Origin: Engraulis encrasicolus
Lineage: Eukaryota > Chordata > Actinopteri > Clupeiformes > Engraulidae
Assembly (NCBI RefSeq): GCF_034702125.1
Contig: NC_085862.1
Span: 16,412,881 to 16,476,880 of the forward strand
Reading direction: 5' to 3'
Length of the DNA stretch: 64,000 bases
The position numbers were made by a program, and so were the translations under genes. Positions 25,330 through 35,997 of the stretch are shown piece by piece. Every line of letters starts with the position of its first letter. Position 1 is the stretch's first letter. The notes under the pieces are model-generated. The model did not search any database. It had not been told where the DNA came from and was given only the letters and a program-made list of their open reading frames with translations.

Positions 25330-25580
25330 TTTCCTTCTATGCGGCACCACCTAACGGATCAGAGTAAATGGTGACGTGGGTGGCGAAGGTTAGATGGTGT
25401 CCGGGGCTAGATGTCTGATATTTTGACGCAGCACCCTGAACGACAGGTTAAGCCTCCAAATCTTTTTATTTTCCTTCTTCTGACTGATTTTTTATTGTTG
25501 TTGCTGTATGTGTGGTAACATCAGGCAGGGAGCTGCTGATGGCTACCAAAGTGCTTTTACTATTTCATTGCACATACCTG

Positions 25581-25721
<141 letters not shown>

Positions 25722-25789
25722 TATGGGTATATTTTGTATTTCAGATTAGGCACACTGTAAATCACTTTGTGACTGTGTGAAGAGCGCTA

Positions 25790-27000
25790 AATAAATACAT
25801 TTAGCGAAGCTGGCGAAGGCCCTTATAGTATTAGTAGCCAACTGTCTTCTCCTTAGTAAGTCTATGGCAGCCCATAGAACCATATGGTTAAAAATGCTGA
25901 AAATTGGCACACAGGTTCTAGACCCACTCAAAATTACCCCAACGAATTTATAGGTCCCCAGCCCCAACCCTCTAGTGCCACCAGCAGGCCAAAGTTGGAG
26001 GTACATTTCTGCTTGTAACTTTTGAACCGCTGGGCCCATTTTCAAAAACTTGGTACCGCTGGTATCCTTGGGCCAAGATGAATCCAAAGCACCTTATGAC
26101 GTCATTTTCTGCTTGGATAGTTTTCCCGCCATTTTGGATTTTGTGAAAATCAATAAAATTGCTATTTTAAGCTCAAATTTTGTTTAAAATTTCTGTTAGT
26201 TGTAGCCTGGTGAACCGGCGCCACCCGCTGGACGGCAAAATGTTTTGTCTACGGGTGGGTCTGGCCTCGCATAATGATTCAATGAAGCCAGAATGCCATG
26301 AATCTGGCAAACCAATTACAACGCAAAGATGTGTTTTGAATCAAAGCGGGCAGGGTTTTGAGGGAAGGTTGTTCTCATCAACAATCTTCGGATGTATTAT
26401 GCATCGAAGCCAGACTAAATTAGACATCCACATTTAGTCTGGTTTATCAGGCTATGTTAGTTGGTACATATGATCTTTGGACCACGCTGAACAAAAGTTA
26501 TTGAGTGGATTTTGGGCAAATGTTTTCGTTTGGCCGTGATAGTCAATCAAAAACGGCCTAAAAGTCGCCAAACAGGAAGTGAGGTCATATTTTGGTAACC
26601 CCTCAGAATCATCTGAAAATGCTCACATATATTCCTGTCTATCTCATGACCTATCACAAGAAATTACAGGTCTCTAGCTCAAACTCTCTAGCGCCACCAA
26701 CAGGTCAAAGTTTTAGCTACATTTTTGCCTGTAACTTTGGAACTGTATGCTTGATATGAAATCTGGTGGTACCGTTGAAAACCTTGGGCCAATACGAATC
26801 CAACGCATCCTATGATGTCATATCCGCTGTTATAGAACGTCGGCCATTTTGAATTTTGTGAAAATTATGGCAGCCCATAGAACCATATGGTCAAAAATGC
26901 TGAAAAATGTCAGACAGCTTCTAGACCCATTCAACATTACCCACAAGATTTTTTAGGTCCGCAGCCCCAACGAGCTTGCGCCACCAGTAGGCCAAAGCAC
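25790..27000. repeat. Dispersed fish repeat made of internal direct copies
   Basis: The blocks TATGGCAGCCCATAGAACC + AAAATGCTGAAAA (25864 and 26868), CTCTAGYGCCACCARCAGG + CAAAGTT (near 25971, 26690 and, diverged, 26977) and CTTGTAACTTT/CCTGTAACTTT plus CCTTGGGCCAA recur in the same order. This gives two full and one partial unit. The sense and superfamily are unknown. A hAT MITE sits inside (26203-26455). Confidence 0.6.
26203..26455. mobile_element. hAT-type MITE with TAGCCTGG ends
   Basis: Ends TAGCCTGGTGAACC and GGTTTATCAGGCTAT are inverted repeats around 253 bp. Both flanks read GTTAGTTG (26195-26202 and 26456-26463), a perfect 8-bp target duplication. It is nested in the dispersed repeat. 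Confidence 0.88.
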
Positions 27001-27605
27001 CATCATAGTTAGATGGTAAACCTGGACAAAATAAAATAAGATGAGACAATAAGCTAACAGCAATCTCACAGTCACAAACATCAATGTAGCCTAGTGCTAA
27101 AAGCAACTTAAACTGCAGTGGAAACCATCCCCCCACCCCCCAGGAATTTATCTCCTGAGAAATAGCTGTTTCAATCAGAGCAAAGCTACCTATTAGAGCA
27201 AGAGAAGCCATAGAGAGACCGGTTCATGGTCGTGCAAAGCTTTCAAGTCCTTTTCATACCACTGGGCTGCATTGTTGCGGTGAGACTGCATCAAAGTAGG
27301 CCATTGCCAAACACACAATCACCAATGACTCACCAGCATCCAGGCATGAGGAGTTCACTACAATGACTCAGGTATTCAGCATTTCAGCAAACCTCTATGT
27401 AGTACACTGCCATTCATTAGAACACAAAGGTAAGAGAGCTCGGCTCACAACAGGGCCAGACTTGGCCCGAAACACAGCCGGGTGTTTTTGCCCAAATCTG
27501 GGCCCCTCACAAACACAAGCCGTTTTTGTACTATATCCTGCTTGATTCAGTCGACTTTTGTGGATTGAACAATGAGCTGCCCCCTCTAAACTGAGGGCCA
27601 GTGCC
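27001..27605. other. Intergenic, nothing recognised
   Basis: No gene or element could be supported. Confidence 0.35.
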
Positions 27606-27607
27606 CA

Positions 27608-27676
27608 AGACACACATACGTACGCACACACGCACGCAGGCAGGCACGCACGCACGCACGCACGCACACACGCACA
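27608..27676. repeat. (CGCA)n / (CACG)n tetranucleotide array
   Basis: CACG and GCAG units mixed with CA, about 65 bp. Confidence 0.85.
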
Positions 27677-27909
27677 TAAAACCTAATAATGGCTAAAGAA
27701 TGCTAAACTGTGCCCAAACCAAAACAATCCCTAACCTGTCAGTGAGGAAATGTTTTTTACACTTTTACTTTTAGCAGTAACAACAAAACTACCCCAGCAA
27801 AAGGGGTCAAAACATGTGGGGTTCAGGATTTGGGCCCCACGTGGAGCATGTGCCACAGCATGTGGGTGCGCTCCAATAGCAGTGGCATCACGAAGGTAGA
27901 TTGGTGTAG

Positions 27910-27926
27910 TACACACACGCACACGC

Positions 27927-27983
<57 letters not shown>

Positions 27984-28012
27984 AACAAACAAACAAACAA
28001 ACAACAACAAAC
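27910..28012. repeat. (CA)n followed by (ACAA)n
   Basis: CA repeats with early CG interruptions change to ACAA tetramers from about 27978. Confidence 0.93.
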
Positions 28013-28510
28013 GGCATCGGCCCCTGTGGACTGTCAGCACACCGGGTAATTGCCCTGTATGCCAGATTAGCTATCCAGCAGCCCTGGCTCACACAGTGTT
28101 TGTACAGTACAGAAGCAGGGACTCCTGCTGAAGTTTAACTGCATCAGACATACGTAGAGGGATACAGCCCAGCAGTCTTTCAACATCTCTATGATGCAGC
28201 TGCAGCAGTACCAGAGAACCGTATATGACATTGAGATAAAGCAGGCGGGTTCTTTTACGGTATCCACTTTACGTCGGGTGAACGCCCCTTTCGGAGACCT
28301 TCGATTAGGAGACCTTCGGAGTCTTGAGGTAGAGAATAAATGGAGTCCCCTTATCGCTGTAGATGGCGGTAGCGCACGCCTTGTGCAAAAATCACGAAAA
28401 GAGAAGAAGAAGGAGGGACAATGCCCCCTTAGGAGACCAAATTTTGAGCACACGCTTTTGCATTGAGTGAGCATGTTTCGATTCCTCTTATTATATATCC
28501 AAAAACTGCT
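28013..28510. other. Intergenic, nothing recognised
   Basis: A directly repeated GGAGACCTTCG word occurs near 28294 and 28309. No gene could be supported. Confidence 0.35.
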
Positions 28511-28513
28511 ACC

Positions 28514-30016
28514 TTACAGAGAACATCAAGAGTAGCCTGGACAGAGGTAATGTTGTGGGGGCCGTATTCATAGACCTTAAAAAGGCCTTTGATACGGTCA
28601 ACCACAACATACTTCTAAACAAACTCTGCACTTTTAATATCTCAAATCCCGCCATAAGCTGGTTTGCTTCATATTTGGAGCATAGGGAGTAGAGGGTTAG
28701 GATAAACGCAGATCTGTCACTACCATTAGCCGCAAATCTGGGCATCCCGCATAGCTCAATCTTGGGGCCTCTGCTCTTCAGTCTGTACATAAATGAACTG
28801 CCCACATGCTGCCGGGCATCCAACTGCCAAATGTATGCTGACGATACTGTGATTTATGCATCAGCCAAAACACCAAGCGCAGCAGCAGACATTTTGACTA
28901 AGGAGATGGAAGATGTATCCCGTTGGCTTAAAGACAACCATCTCACTCTGAACATCAAAAAGACAGTGTCTATGTGTTTTTCCATAAGAGGTAAAGCCTC
29001 CTGCTCTATCAAAATTGATCAGGACACAATAGACGAAGTTGAAGAATTTAAATTTTTAGGAATAATCTTAGACTCTCATCTTAACTTTAATAAACACATT
29101 AAGAAACTTACCACAACACTTCAAACAAACTTGAACTGTTTTAGAATGATAAGGCATCACATACCTGTCAAGGCAGCCTTACTGTTCTTTCATGCCATGA
29201 TACTGTCCCACCTATCTTACTGTATTACTGTATGGAGCCAAGCCTCCCAGACATCAGTCAAACCTATTTTATCATTATATAAACAGGCATTAAAGATACT
29301 GGACCAGAAATCAATAACGTGGCACCACTGCCTCATAGTAAAGAAATATAACCTCTTAAGCTTTGAGAATTTTATGAAGTTCTCTTTTCTTAAACTCATT
29401 TTTAAATGTGCAAATAATATTGCTCCTGATGTACTGTGTCCATTTGTAACAAAAATAAGCTCAAGAAGAGTGGCCACCAGAGGAGCAGTGAATGGTAACT
29501 GCATTGCAGAGGTGCACAAAACTTCTTTTGGTCAGTCTAGTTTCTCAGTTATTGGAACTCAAATGTGGAACAATTTACCAACTGTAATAAAAATCCAAAC
29601 AGAGTTTAAAACATTTAACAGACAAATGAAACACTGGCTGAAGGAAAACCAAAAATGTAATCATAACACACAATAGTTAACACACATACATGCACACACA
29701 GCATATATAGGTCACCCTCATCATTTTTTTTTTTCTTTAATGCAAAAGGCTTTTATATTATAGGGAGCATGTTTCAAGATGGCTTATTATTGTCTTGTAT
29801 ACTGTATTGTACAATTGTACTTTTGGATGATTTATATGTTTTATTAGAGTAGGTAGCCTGATCAGGGACTGAGGTTGCAAATTAGCTATCTAGCTATAAA
29901 CCTTCCATGTACTCACATCTGCAAGTTGTGTCATGGCTCTGCCATGTCATGTTTGTAACAATGTGCACTGCATTGTCCCTGCAAAATAAACTACAAATAA
30001 ATAAAAATAAATATAT
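28514..30016 (+). mobile_element. 5'-truncated LINE (Rex1/CR1/L2 group)
   Basis: Carries the second half of a reverse transcriptase and a C-terminal region, then a 3' UTR ending GCATTGTCCCTGC and AAATAAA-type A-rich repeats near 29980-30016. The lack of an endonuclease part indicates ordinary 5' truncation on insertion. Confidence 0.8.
28537..29676 (+). pseudogene. LINE reverse transcriptase, one stop
   Basis: The RT palm pattern is in order: VFIDLKKAFDTVNHNILL near the start, GPLLFSLYINELP, then MYADDTVIY with the catalytic DD. After the palm come LKDNHLTLNIKKTVSMCF and FKFLGIILDSHLNF, and a C-terminal zone ending MWNNLPTVIKIQTEFKTF. A TAG at 28690-28692 breaks the frame between the first and second blocks; the rest is open to the TAG at 29674-29676. 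This copy is dead; the open 304-codon part reflects fairly recent insertion. Confidence 0.8.
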
Positions 30017-30082
30017 CCAACCTCTTTGGCAGTACTGTTTCACAGCACGGTGCTGATGCCAAAGCTGACTCATTTCTGACGT

Positions 30083-30380
30083 CTCCATTGCTACAAAAGA
30101 AAACATAAATCCATTTCATCAACAGTACTCCCAAACGTATATATGAAATGTTTTCTGTTTTTCATCAAACTTAAGTTGCTTAAGTTTCTACAGGCACACA
30201 GTCAGTCGATTCTGATGCCCGCCTTACTAAAAAGAAAACAAATACAACCACTTTACCAACAGTGCCACCAAACTTATATGAAATGTTTGATAGAGCACGT
30301 ATGCTGTATGTCACTTATATGGAAGGGTAAACTATTTTCTTTTTCTCTCACTCTTTTTCGATATCTACAGGCACAAACGA
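30083..30380. repeat. Two-copy diverged tandem repeat
   Basis: AAAAGAAAACA, CCAACAGT, CCAAAC, TATATGAAATGTTT and CTACAGGCACA appear in the same order at 30088-30200 and 30222-30378. A third CTACAGGC word at 30523 hints at another remnant. Confidence 0.5.
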
Positions 30381-31290
30381 AACGAGTGAATCATTCCCTC
30401 CTGATGTTTGCAGTATAAAAATGAAACACATACCTCAAATGTGCTCCTGACCCCATGGTAGATAAAACAGAAATCCAATGTGTTTGGAGGAAGAACAGTC
30501 TTTTTCTTCTGCTGCCTAAATCTACAGGCCTACAAAGCTGAGGGCCTGCTACGTGATCCAGCCTTGCTCTATGTAAGAACAACAGTCCGCACGCCCAGCC
30601 CACCAATCACAATCACCAATCATGTTTTCTCCCTCTGGTCGAATCTTTGGGACGGACTTGGCAGGATGACGACACTGTTGCGCAACGGTGGAGACAGCAG
30701 AATGAAACGAAAAGCAGCCATTTGATTGGTCATAGCCAGTGTAGAGGCAGTTTGTACTATGACAACAACAGTTTGGTCCCACGTACACCCCTCAGCTATC
30801 TGCACCGTGCGATTCCAGGCTAAACTTTTCATGTTTGAAAATCTGTACAGGCGTACAAAAGGACAAAACTGGCGGCCAACTGAGCCCCTTTCCTGGGACT
30901 GCAGTGCTATCTATCTCCCGCCTTCATCATCAGTCTCACTGAGCACGACCTGACACACACATCAGTGGCTTGGAGGACACGGAGCAGCCGAGTGTTGCAT
31001 GGGACTTTACCCTATCTACTTTTTTCCCCCTCAGAGCAGCAGAGTGAGTGTTAGGATTTTCTCTCTCTTTCTCTCTCTCTACTTTCTTTCCTATTTATTC
31101 TCTTCTATCCCACCTTCATCCCACCATGGCCTGTTCTGTTCTGTGTGGTGCTCACGGGTGAAAGTAAATGGAGCCGTCATGTGCTAATGCAGAACACAAC
31201 GAGGTACATCACAGGTACCTGAGAGGGGTGAAACACCAAATACTGATGGGGATGAACTGTAATGCTCTGCACACAATCAGTAGCAAACCT
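30381..31290. other. Intergenic, nothing recognised
   Basis: No gene could be supported. Pyrimidine-rich patches lie near 31055-31090. Confidence 0.35.
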
Positions 31291-31291
31291 T

Positions 31292-31296
31292 GGACA

Positions 31297-31358
<62 letters not shown>
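31292..31358. repeat. (GA)n microsatellite
   Basis: About 65 bp of GA with one ACAGA interruption. Confidence 0.95.
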
Positions 31359-31359
<1 letters not shown>

Positions 31360-31471
31360 AAAGAGAGATGAATACATCACAGAGCTTGTTCTCTACAAAG
31401 TGACAAGAGATGTGAACTGAAAGGCACAAGTAAGGCATTAAAGTGGTGATTCATCATCATGTCCGACACTG

Positions 31472-31477
<6 letters not shown>

Positions 31478-31550
<73 letters not shown>
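31478..31550. repeat. (CT)n microsatellite
   Basis: About 35 CT units. Confidence 0.95.
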
Positions 31551-31731
31551 TCCGCCCAATGCTCCTTCTCTTTCGGGGCCCTTTTGAACCCCAATGAAAG
31601 CGACTCTTCTCCTCACGTGAGCTCCGCTATCAGTTGCTGCCCCGTGTTGCAGTGTGATTATACACCTCCACGTGGCCCCCAGATGCTCCTTTGAGGATTG
31701 CAGCCTCTCCAATCGGGCCCCGTGGCACCAG

Positions 31732-31752
31732 GGAGGGAGGGAGGGAGGGAGG
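31732..31752. repeat. (GGGA)n short array
   Basis: Five GGGA units. Confidence 0.85.
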
Positions 31753-31860
31753 TGGCACGGTCCGCTGGCCCCGCATCGAGCAGCCCAGCCTGCCTAGCTG
31801 CTCGCTTGATCATTAAGATAAAATTAACCGTTTGACTTTCACACTCCTGCTCGAGGTTCG

Positions 31861-31898
<38 letters not shown>

Positions 31899-32165
31899 GA
31901 GAAGAGAGGAGGCACGCAGGCGGGCGGCGATGTGTGCGGTGACTGTTAATGGCCAGTCAAAATGAGCGACTATTTCCACATCCATTAACAACCACTTTCA
32001 CGGCTTAATTCTCTCAAATGAGACCAAACAGAACCCCGACATGCTGCTCACTTGAGAGCGCTCGGGGCTCCGAGAGTGGAGACAAAGCCACTTTGGCTGA
32101 CTGCTTTGGCCAGGCCCAGTGCAGTGCAAAGTGATCTGAAACAGCTCCCCCACACACACCCTATC
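31753..32165. other. Non-repetitive island, possible conserved non-coding DNA
   Basis: Apart from a (CT)n run at 31862-31894, this stretch is unique-looking and rich in words such as GATCATTAAGATAAAATTAA and TTAATGGCC. Human C1orf87 lies beside a gene desert next to NFIA (recalled, not checked), which makes regulatory DNA plausible here. Not proven. Confidence 0.25.
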
Positions 32166-32173
32166 GGACAGTC

Positions 32174-32450
32174 ATGGGTAAGTGGTTAGGGTGTCGGACT
32201 TGTAGCACAAAGGTTGCTGGTTCGATTCCCGACCCAGCAGGTTGTTGAAATAAGTGCAGTAATTAAACCATTGCTCTCGCCCATACTCCTCCATGACTGA
32301 GGTGCCCTGAGCATGGTACTGTTCCCTTGGGGCGCCATTTTGGGGCAGCTGCCTTGCACAGGTGATGCATAAACACATTTTTATGGAATGTTGTGTCACA
32401 TTGACAATTGGAGATTCCCAGGTGGGCTTTCACTTCACTTTTACTCATAC
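32174..32450 (+). mobile_element. tRNA-derived SINE
   Basis: Begins with an A box-like TAAGTGGTTAGGG and, about 40 bp on, a B box-like TGGTTCGATTCCC. It continues with a body and ends in CACTTCACTTTTACTC-type repeats. The head is on the plus strand. No anticodon-stem fold is kept, so it is not a functional tRNA gene. Confidence 0.8.
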
Positions 32451-32564
32451 TGACATATGATATGACACCTCCCTTACCTCAAATGATGTAGTTGTATGTG
32501 TTTTCAACTTAAATTGTGCACCTCACTTTTTTCCCCTCAGTTGTGGGTTTTTGGTCAGCATTAA

Positions 32565-32923
32565 AGGTACACTGTGCAGAAAATGGTCAAAAAAGGTACT
32601 GCAACTATGCTGCTCATTGAAACTGGGCTGCCTATTGCCAAATTTGATCTTTACATGAAAGTGAACTAAGTAATAAACAAATATTTTCTAGTATGGTCCA
32701 AGTAGAGTCATTTTTGTAGCTAAAAATGGCTATTTTTGGAAATTCAAAATGGCGGACCATGGAGAAGATCCCCCTTTTCATGTATGGAAAGTGCTATTTT
32801 TCCAGTCATAATGAACACTTAGAATTTGATGGTGGTGGTAAGTATTCATGAAAAAGGTAACATTAGTGAATGGGCAGCATGAATTCTGGAAATAAACAAC
32901 TAAAAATCTCACACAGTGTCCCT
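32565..32923. mobile_element. TTAA MITE, copy 1
   Basis: Ends AGGTACACTGTG and CACAGTGTCCCT are inverted repeats, flanked by TTAA (32561-32564, 32924-32927). The body contains AATTCAAAATGGCGGACC and GATGGTGGTGG. Two more copies are at 49807-50166 and, split, 59048-60634. TTAA targets suggest piggyBac or Kolobok mobilisation. Confidence 0.85.
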
Positions 32924-32927
32924 TTAA

Positions 32928-33440
32928 CCCATTTCTTACTATTATACTGAAAATGTTATACCGGTGCCCCCTGGCACCCCCTTACTTTCACAACTGTTTT
33001 CACTTCACTATTGCCTACATACAGTACAATGTAATGAGTCTAAGGACCCTCGTCTGGGCCCCCTCTCTCCCATTGTACCTTCCTGTTGGCTTTCCTGGTT
33101 GTCTGCACAACGCAGGATAATAGTCTGAATGCGGTGGACCGCCACACTGTCTCCAACTGCGTCTTCTTTTTGGATTTACAGACCACAAGGTTAAATATAT
33201 TAAGAGATTTTGTATGGGGTCATTTTCAGGTAATTAACACAATTAAACTTTTTATTATCCTAGCTTAAGCCTTTATCATTTGCCATTCCTTATCAAGAAC
33301 AGACATTTAATTAAAATCCTCATTTGTTTAATGGAGTTTGGTCACTTCAGTGTCCGCAAACTTTTCATTACAGGACTCGCTCTTGTCTGCAACATAACAA
33401 TCAAATTGTTAGGCTACTTTGCATATAGCTGAATGTAAAA
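32928..33440. other. Intergenic, nothing recognised
   Basis: No gene or element could be supported. Confidence 0.35.
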
Positions 33441-33449
33441 CCACTATGA

Positions 33450-33775
33450 TTACACACACTATTGGCATGGTATGGGAACTGCTCTCAATACAACAGAAAA
33501 GCACTTCAGAGGGGTGTGCGTACAGCACAGAACATGTGCGGCTGTGACTTATCGGAGCCATTTGAGGGAAGATGCATTAGGAAGGCAAAAAAAATATTGA
33601 ATGATCCTAGTCATCCCAACCATGAACTGTTTGAGATATTACCATCTGGTAAACGGTATGGAAGCTAAAGCTTGCACTATCAGACTCTGAAGTAATTTCT
33701 TTCACCAAGCAATTTCTGAACTCATCCTGAGGACAACAAGGCACTTTCTTAAACAAATCTTGAATCTTGAATCTT
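33450..33775 (+). mobile_element. LINE 3' fragment, Rex1-like
   Basis: Translation gives the C-terminal pattern ILNDPSHPNHELFEILP then SGKRYGS, which matches the [19 protein letters not shown] block of the Rex1-like LINE at 45.6 kb. The tail is TTGAATC repeats near 33755-33772. It is very short and 5'-truncated. Confidence 0.65.
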
Positions 33776-33900
33776 TCTGTGACGTGTTACGCAGATAATT
33801 AAATATATTCTACTATATAGGCTACATATTATGCAATAATATAAAATAATAATAACATAATAAAATAAATGCTAAAATAAATTTCTTACATAGGCCTATA

Positions 33901-35195
33901 CAGTATATCACGAAAGTGAATACACCCCTCACAGTTTTGCAGATTTTTGAGTATATCGTTTCATAGAAAAGCATTACAGAAATTTCACTTTGACACAATG
34001 ATTAGTGACCTTTTAACAACATATTTAACCGCTTAGATTTCTTGTTCACTCAGAAAAAAACAAAATACAGCCATTCATGTTTGAACATGTACTCACAAAA
34101 GTGAGTACACCCCAGATTAAAATCCGGTAGAGAAGGGGCTATGTTGGCTCGAATCGTCTCGAAATGAAACGAACTGAAAAGGGATGACAAGGGAGGTCAT
34201 CAGTGTGTGTTTCAACCTTTCTTTGCATTGAACTTTTAAATTTTGAGTCTGCATCTGGCTTAAATAGATTGGTGTGAGATTTGAATGCAATCCTATGGAG
34301 AATATCATGATCTGCTTCAGTGGTCACAGTGCATGTTGAAATGTATGTATCTTTTCAGATTGCCAATGTTGACAGCATTCATGCATCCCCAAACCATGTC
34401 AGTCCCACTACCATGCTTGGCTTATGAGAGGATACACCTTTTTTGTAAAACTCACTTGTTTACCACCACACATGCTTGACACCATCTACAGCAAATTTGT
34501 TTATCTTGGTCTCAAGAGAGATGAACAGACCAAGGATATGGATCACTGGAACCATGTCGTGTGATCTGAAGAGACCAAGATAAACAAATTTGCTTTAGAT
34601 AGTGTCAAGCATGTGTGGTGGTAAACAAGTGAGTTTTACAAAAAAAGGTGTATCCTCTCATAAGCCAAGCATGGTAGTGGGACTGACATGGTTTGGGGAT
34701 GCATGAATGCTGTCAACATTGGCAATCAGAAATACAACTAAAAGAAACATGCGTGTCAACATGCACTGTGACTACTGAAGCAGATCATGATATTCTCCAT
34801 AGGATTGCATTCAAATCTCACACCAATCTATTTAAGCCAGATGCAGACTCAAAATTTAAAAGTTCAATGCAAAGAAAGGTTGAAACACACACTGATGACC
34901 TCCCTTGTCATCCCTTTTCATTTTGTTTCATTTCGAGACGATTCGAGCCAACATAGCCCCTTCTCTACCGGATTTTAATCTGGGGTGTACTCACTTTTGT
35001 GAGTACATGTTCAAACATTAATGGCTGTATTTTGTTTTTTTTCTGAGTGAACAAGAAATTTAAGCGGTTAAATATGTTGTTAAAAGGTCACTAATCATTG
35101 CGTCAAAGTTACATTTCTGTAATGCTTTCCTATGAAAAGATATACTCAAAAATCTGCAAAACTGTGAGGGGTGTATTCACTTTCGTGATATACTG
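33901..35195. mobile_element. Snap-back Tc1-like element
   Basis: Flanked by TA. Ends CAGTATATCACGAAAGTGA and its inverse bound two arms of about 613 and 625 bp (33901-34513 and 34571-35195) that are inverted copies around a 57-bp loop. The right arm reads in sense as the middle of a Tc1 transposase (KINKF, KHVWW, then GTDMVWGCMNA), and the left arm is its antisense copy. Stops and missing DDE parts make it non-autonomous. A transcript across it would fold into a hairpin of more than 600 bp. Confidence 0.88.
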
Positions 35196-35479
35196 TAAAT
35201 AATTGTGCCAAAGGGTTCACTCTGCCTTTTTGAAACCTAATCCAGTCATCACCAATGTCCTGCTAATATCTAAAACGAAATTACAAGGCCATCTGCTGGT
35301 AGACATTTTTAGATTTGTGCTTCTGCAAACCCTCAGTGGTTGCAGTTGTTAAAGTTGATAATGCAATTGTGCTTTCCTTGAACCACACATAAACCAATTG
35401 AAAACATGGTCTCATAGTGGGTATAGTGGGGACACTAAATCATCTCTCAGTCAACACAAATACCCTTGAAACATAGGTG

Positions 35480-35600
35480 TGCCAAGTTTCCATGGCGCAA
35501 AATGCACTCAGCGGACACTTCTGTGTCTGCTAATTGGCTATCCTTGCCTAGTGTCAACACACACTCATACACCTACGATAGGCACACTGCGTTTGGATTA
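35480..35600 (+). promoter_or_regulatory. Possible promoter with RFX X-box-like site
   Basis: GTTTCCATGGCGCA at 35486-35499 resembles an RFX X-box, with a good left half-site and an imperfect right half. It lies about 180 bp before the donor of a proposed 5' untranslated exon. RFX sites are typical of cilia-linked genes. Weak evidence only. Confidence 0.3.
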
Positions 35601-35681
35601 GACACTGGGGTAGACTCCAATCCTTAGGTGTAAAATAAGAGGACTGTTTTCAGCAATCATCAAAGGACCAATTGCTTTTGG
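35590..35681 (+). other. c1orf87: Proposed 5' untranslated exon of c1orf87
   Basis: A strong donor (TTTTGG then GTAAGT, exon end 35681) precedes an acceptor TTTGTTTTCCAG ending at 35950. The next exon has an in-frame TAG at 35953-35955 ahead of the start codon at 35998, so this upstream exon would be untranslated. Its start is unknown. Confidence 0.4.
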
Positions 35682-35997
35682 GTAAGTACAATGCTCCCTG
35701 TAAATAACACATATCTGGAATGTTCAAATATCTTCAATGAGCTTCTTACCCTTTGATGCATGTGTGTAAATAATACATTTTCTTTGTGAGAGAGGGCATG
35801 CTCTGATTTTTTTTTTTAAAAAGGGGATTTGGGTCAACCGATATATCCAGTCTAGCCTGCGCTTGTGTTGCATGCAGTGTCAGCGTGTCTCTGCTTGCCC
35901 TTCGGTTGTGAAGCTGCCCTTGTTTTGTTTTGGTGTGCTTTGTTTTCCAGTATAGCTCCCTCCCCTCCCCAGGGGATCCTCCCGACTCCCCCGGATC

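Noticed and set aside
28191..28466. 91-codon ORF with repeated GGAGACCTTCG words
   Set aside because: No homology recognised, no splice context.
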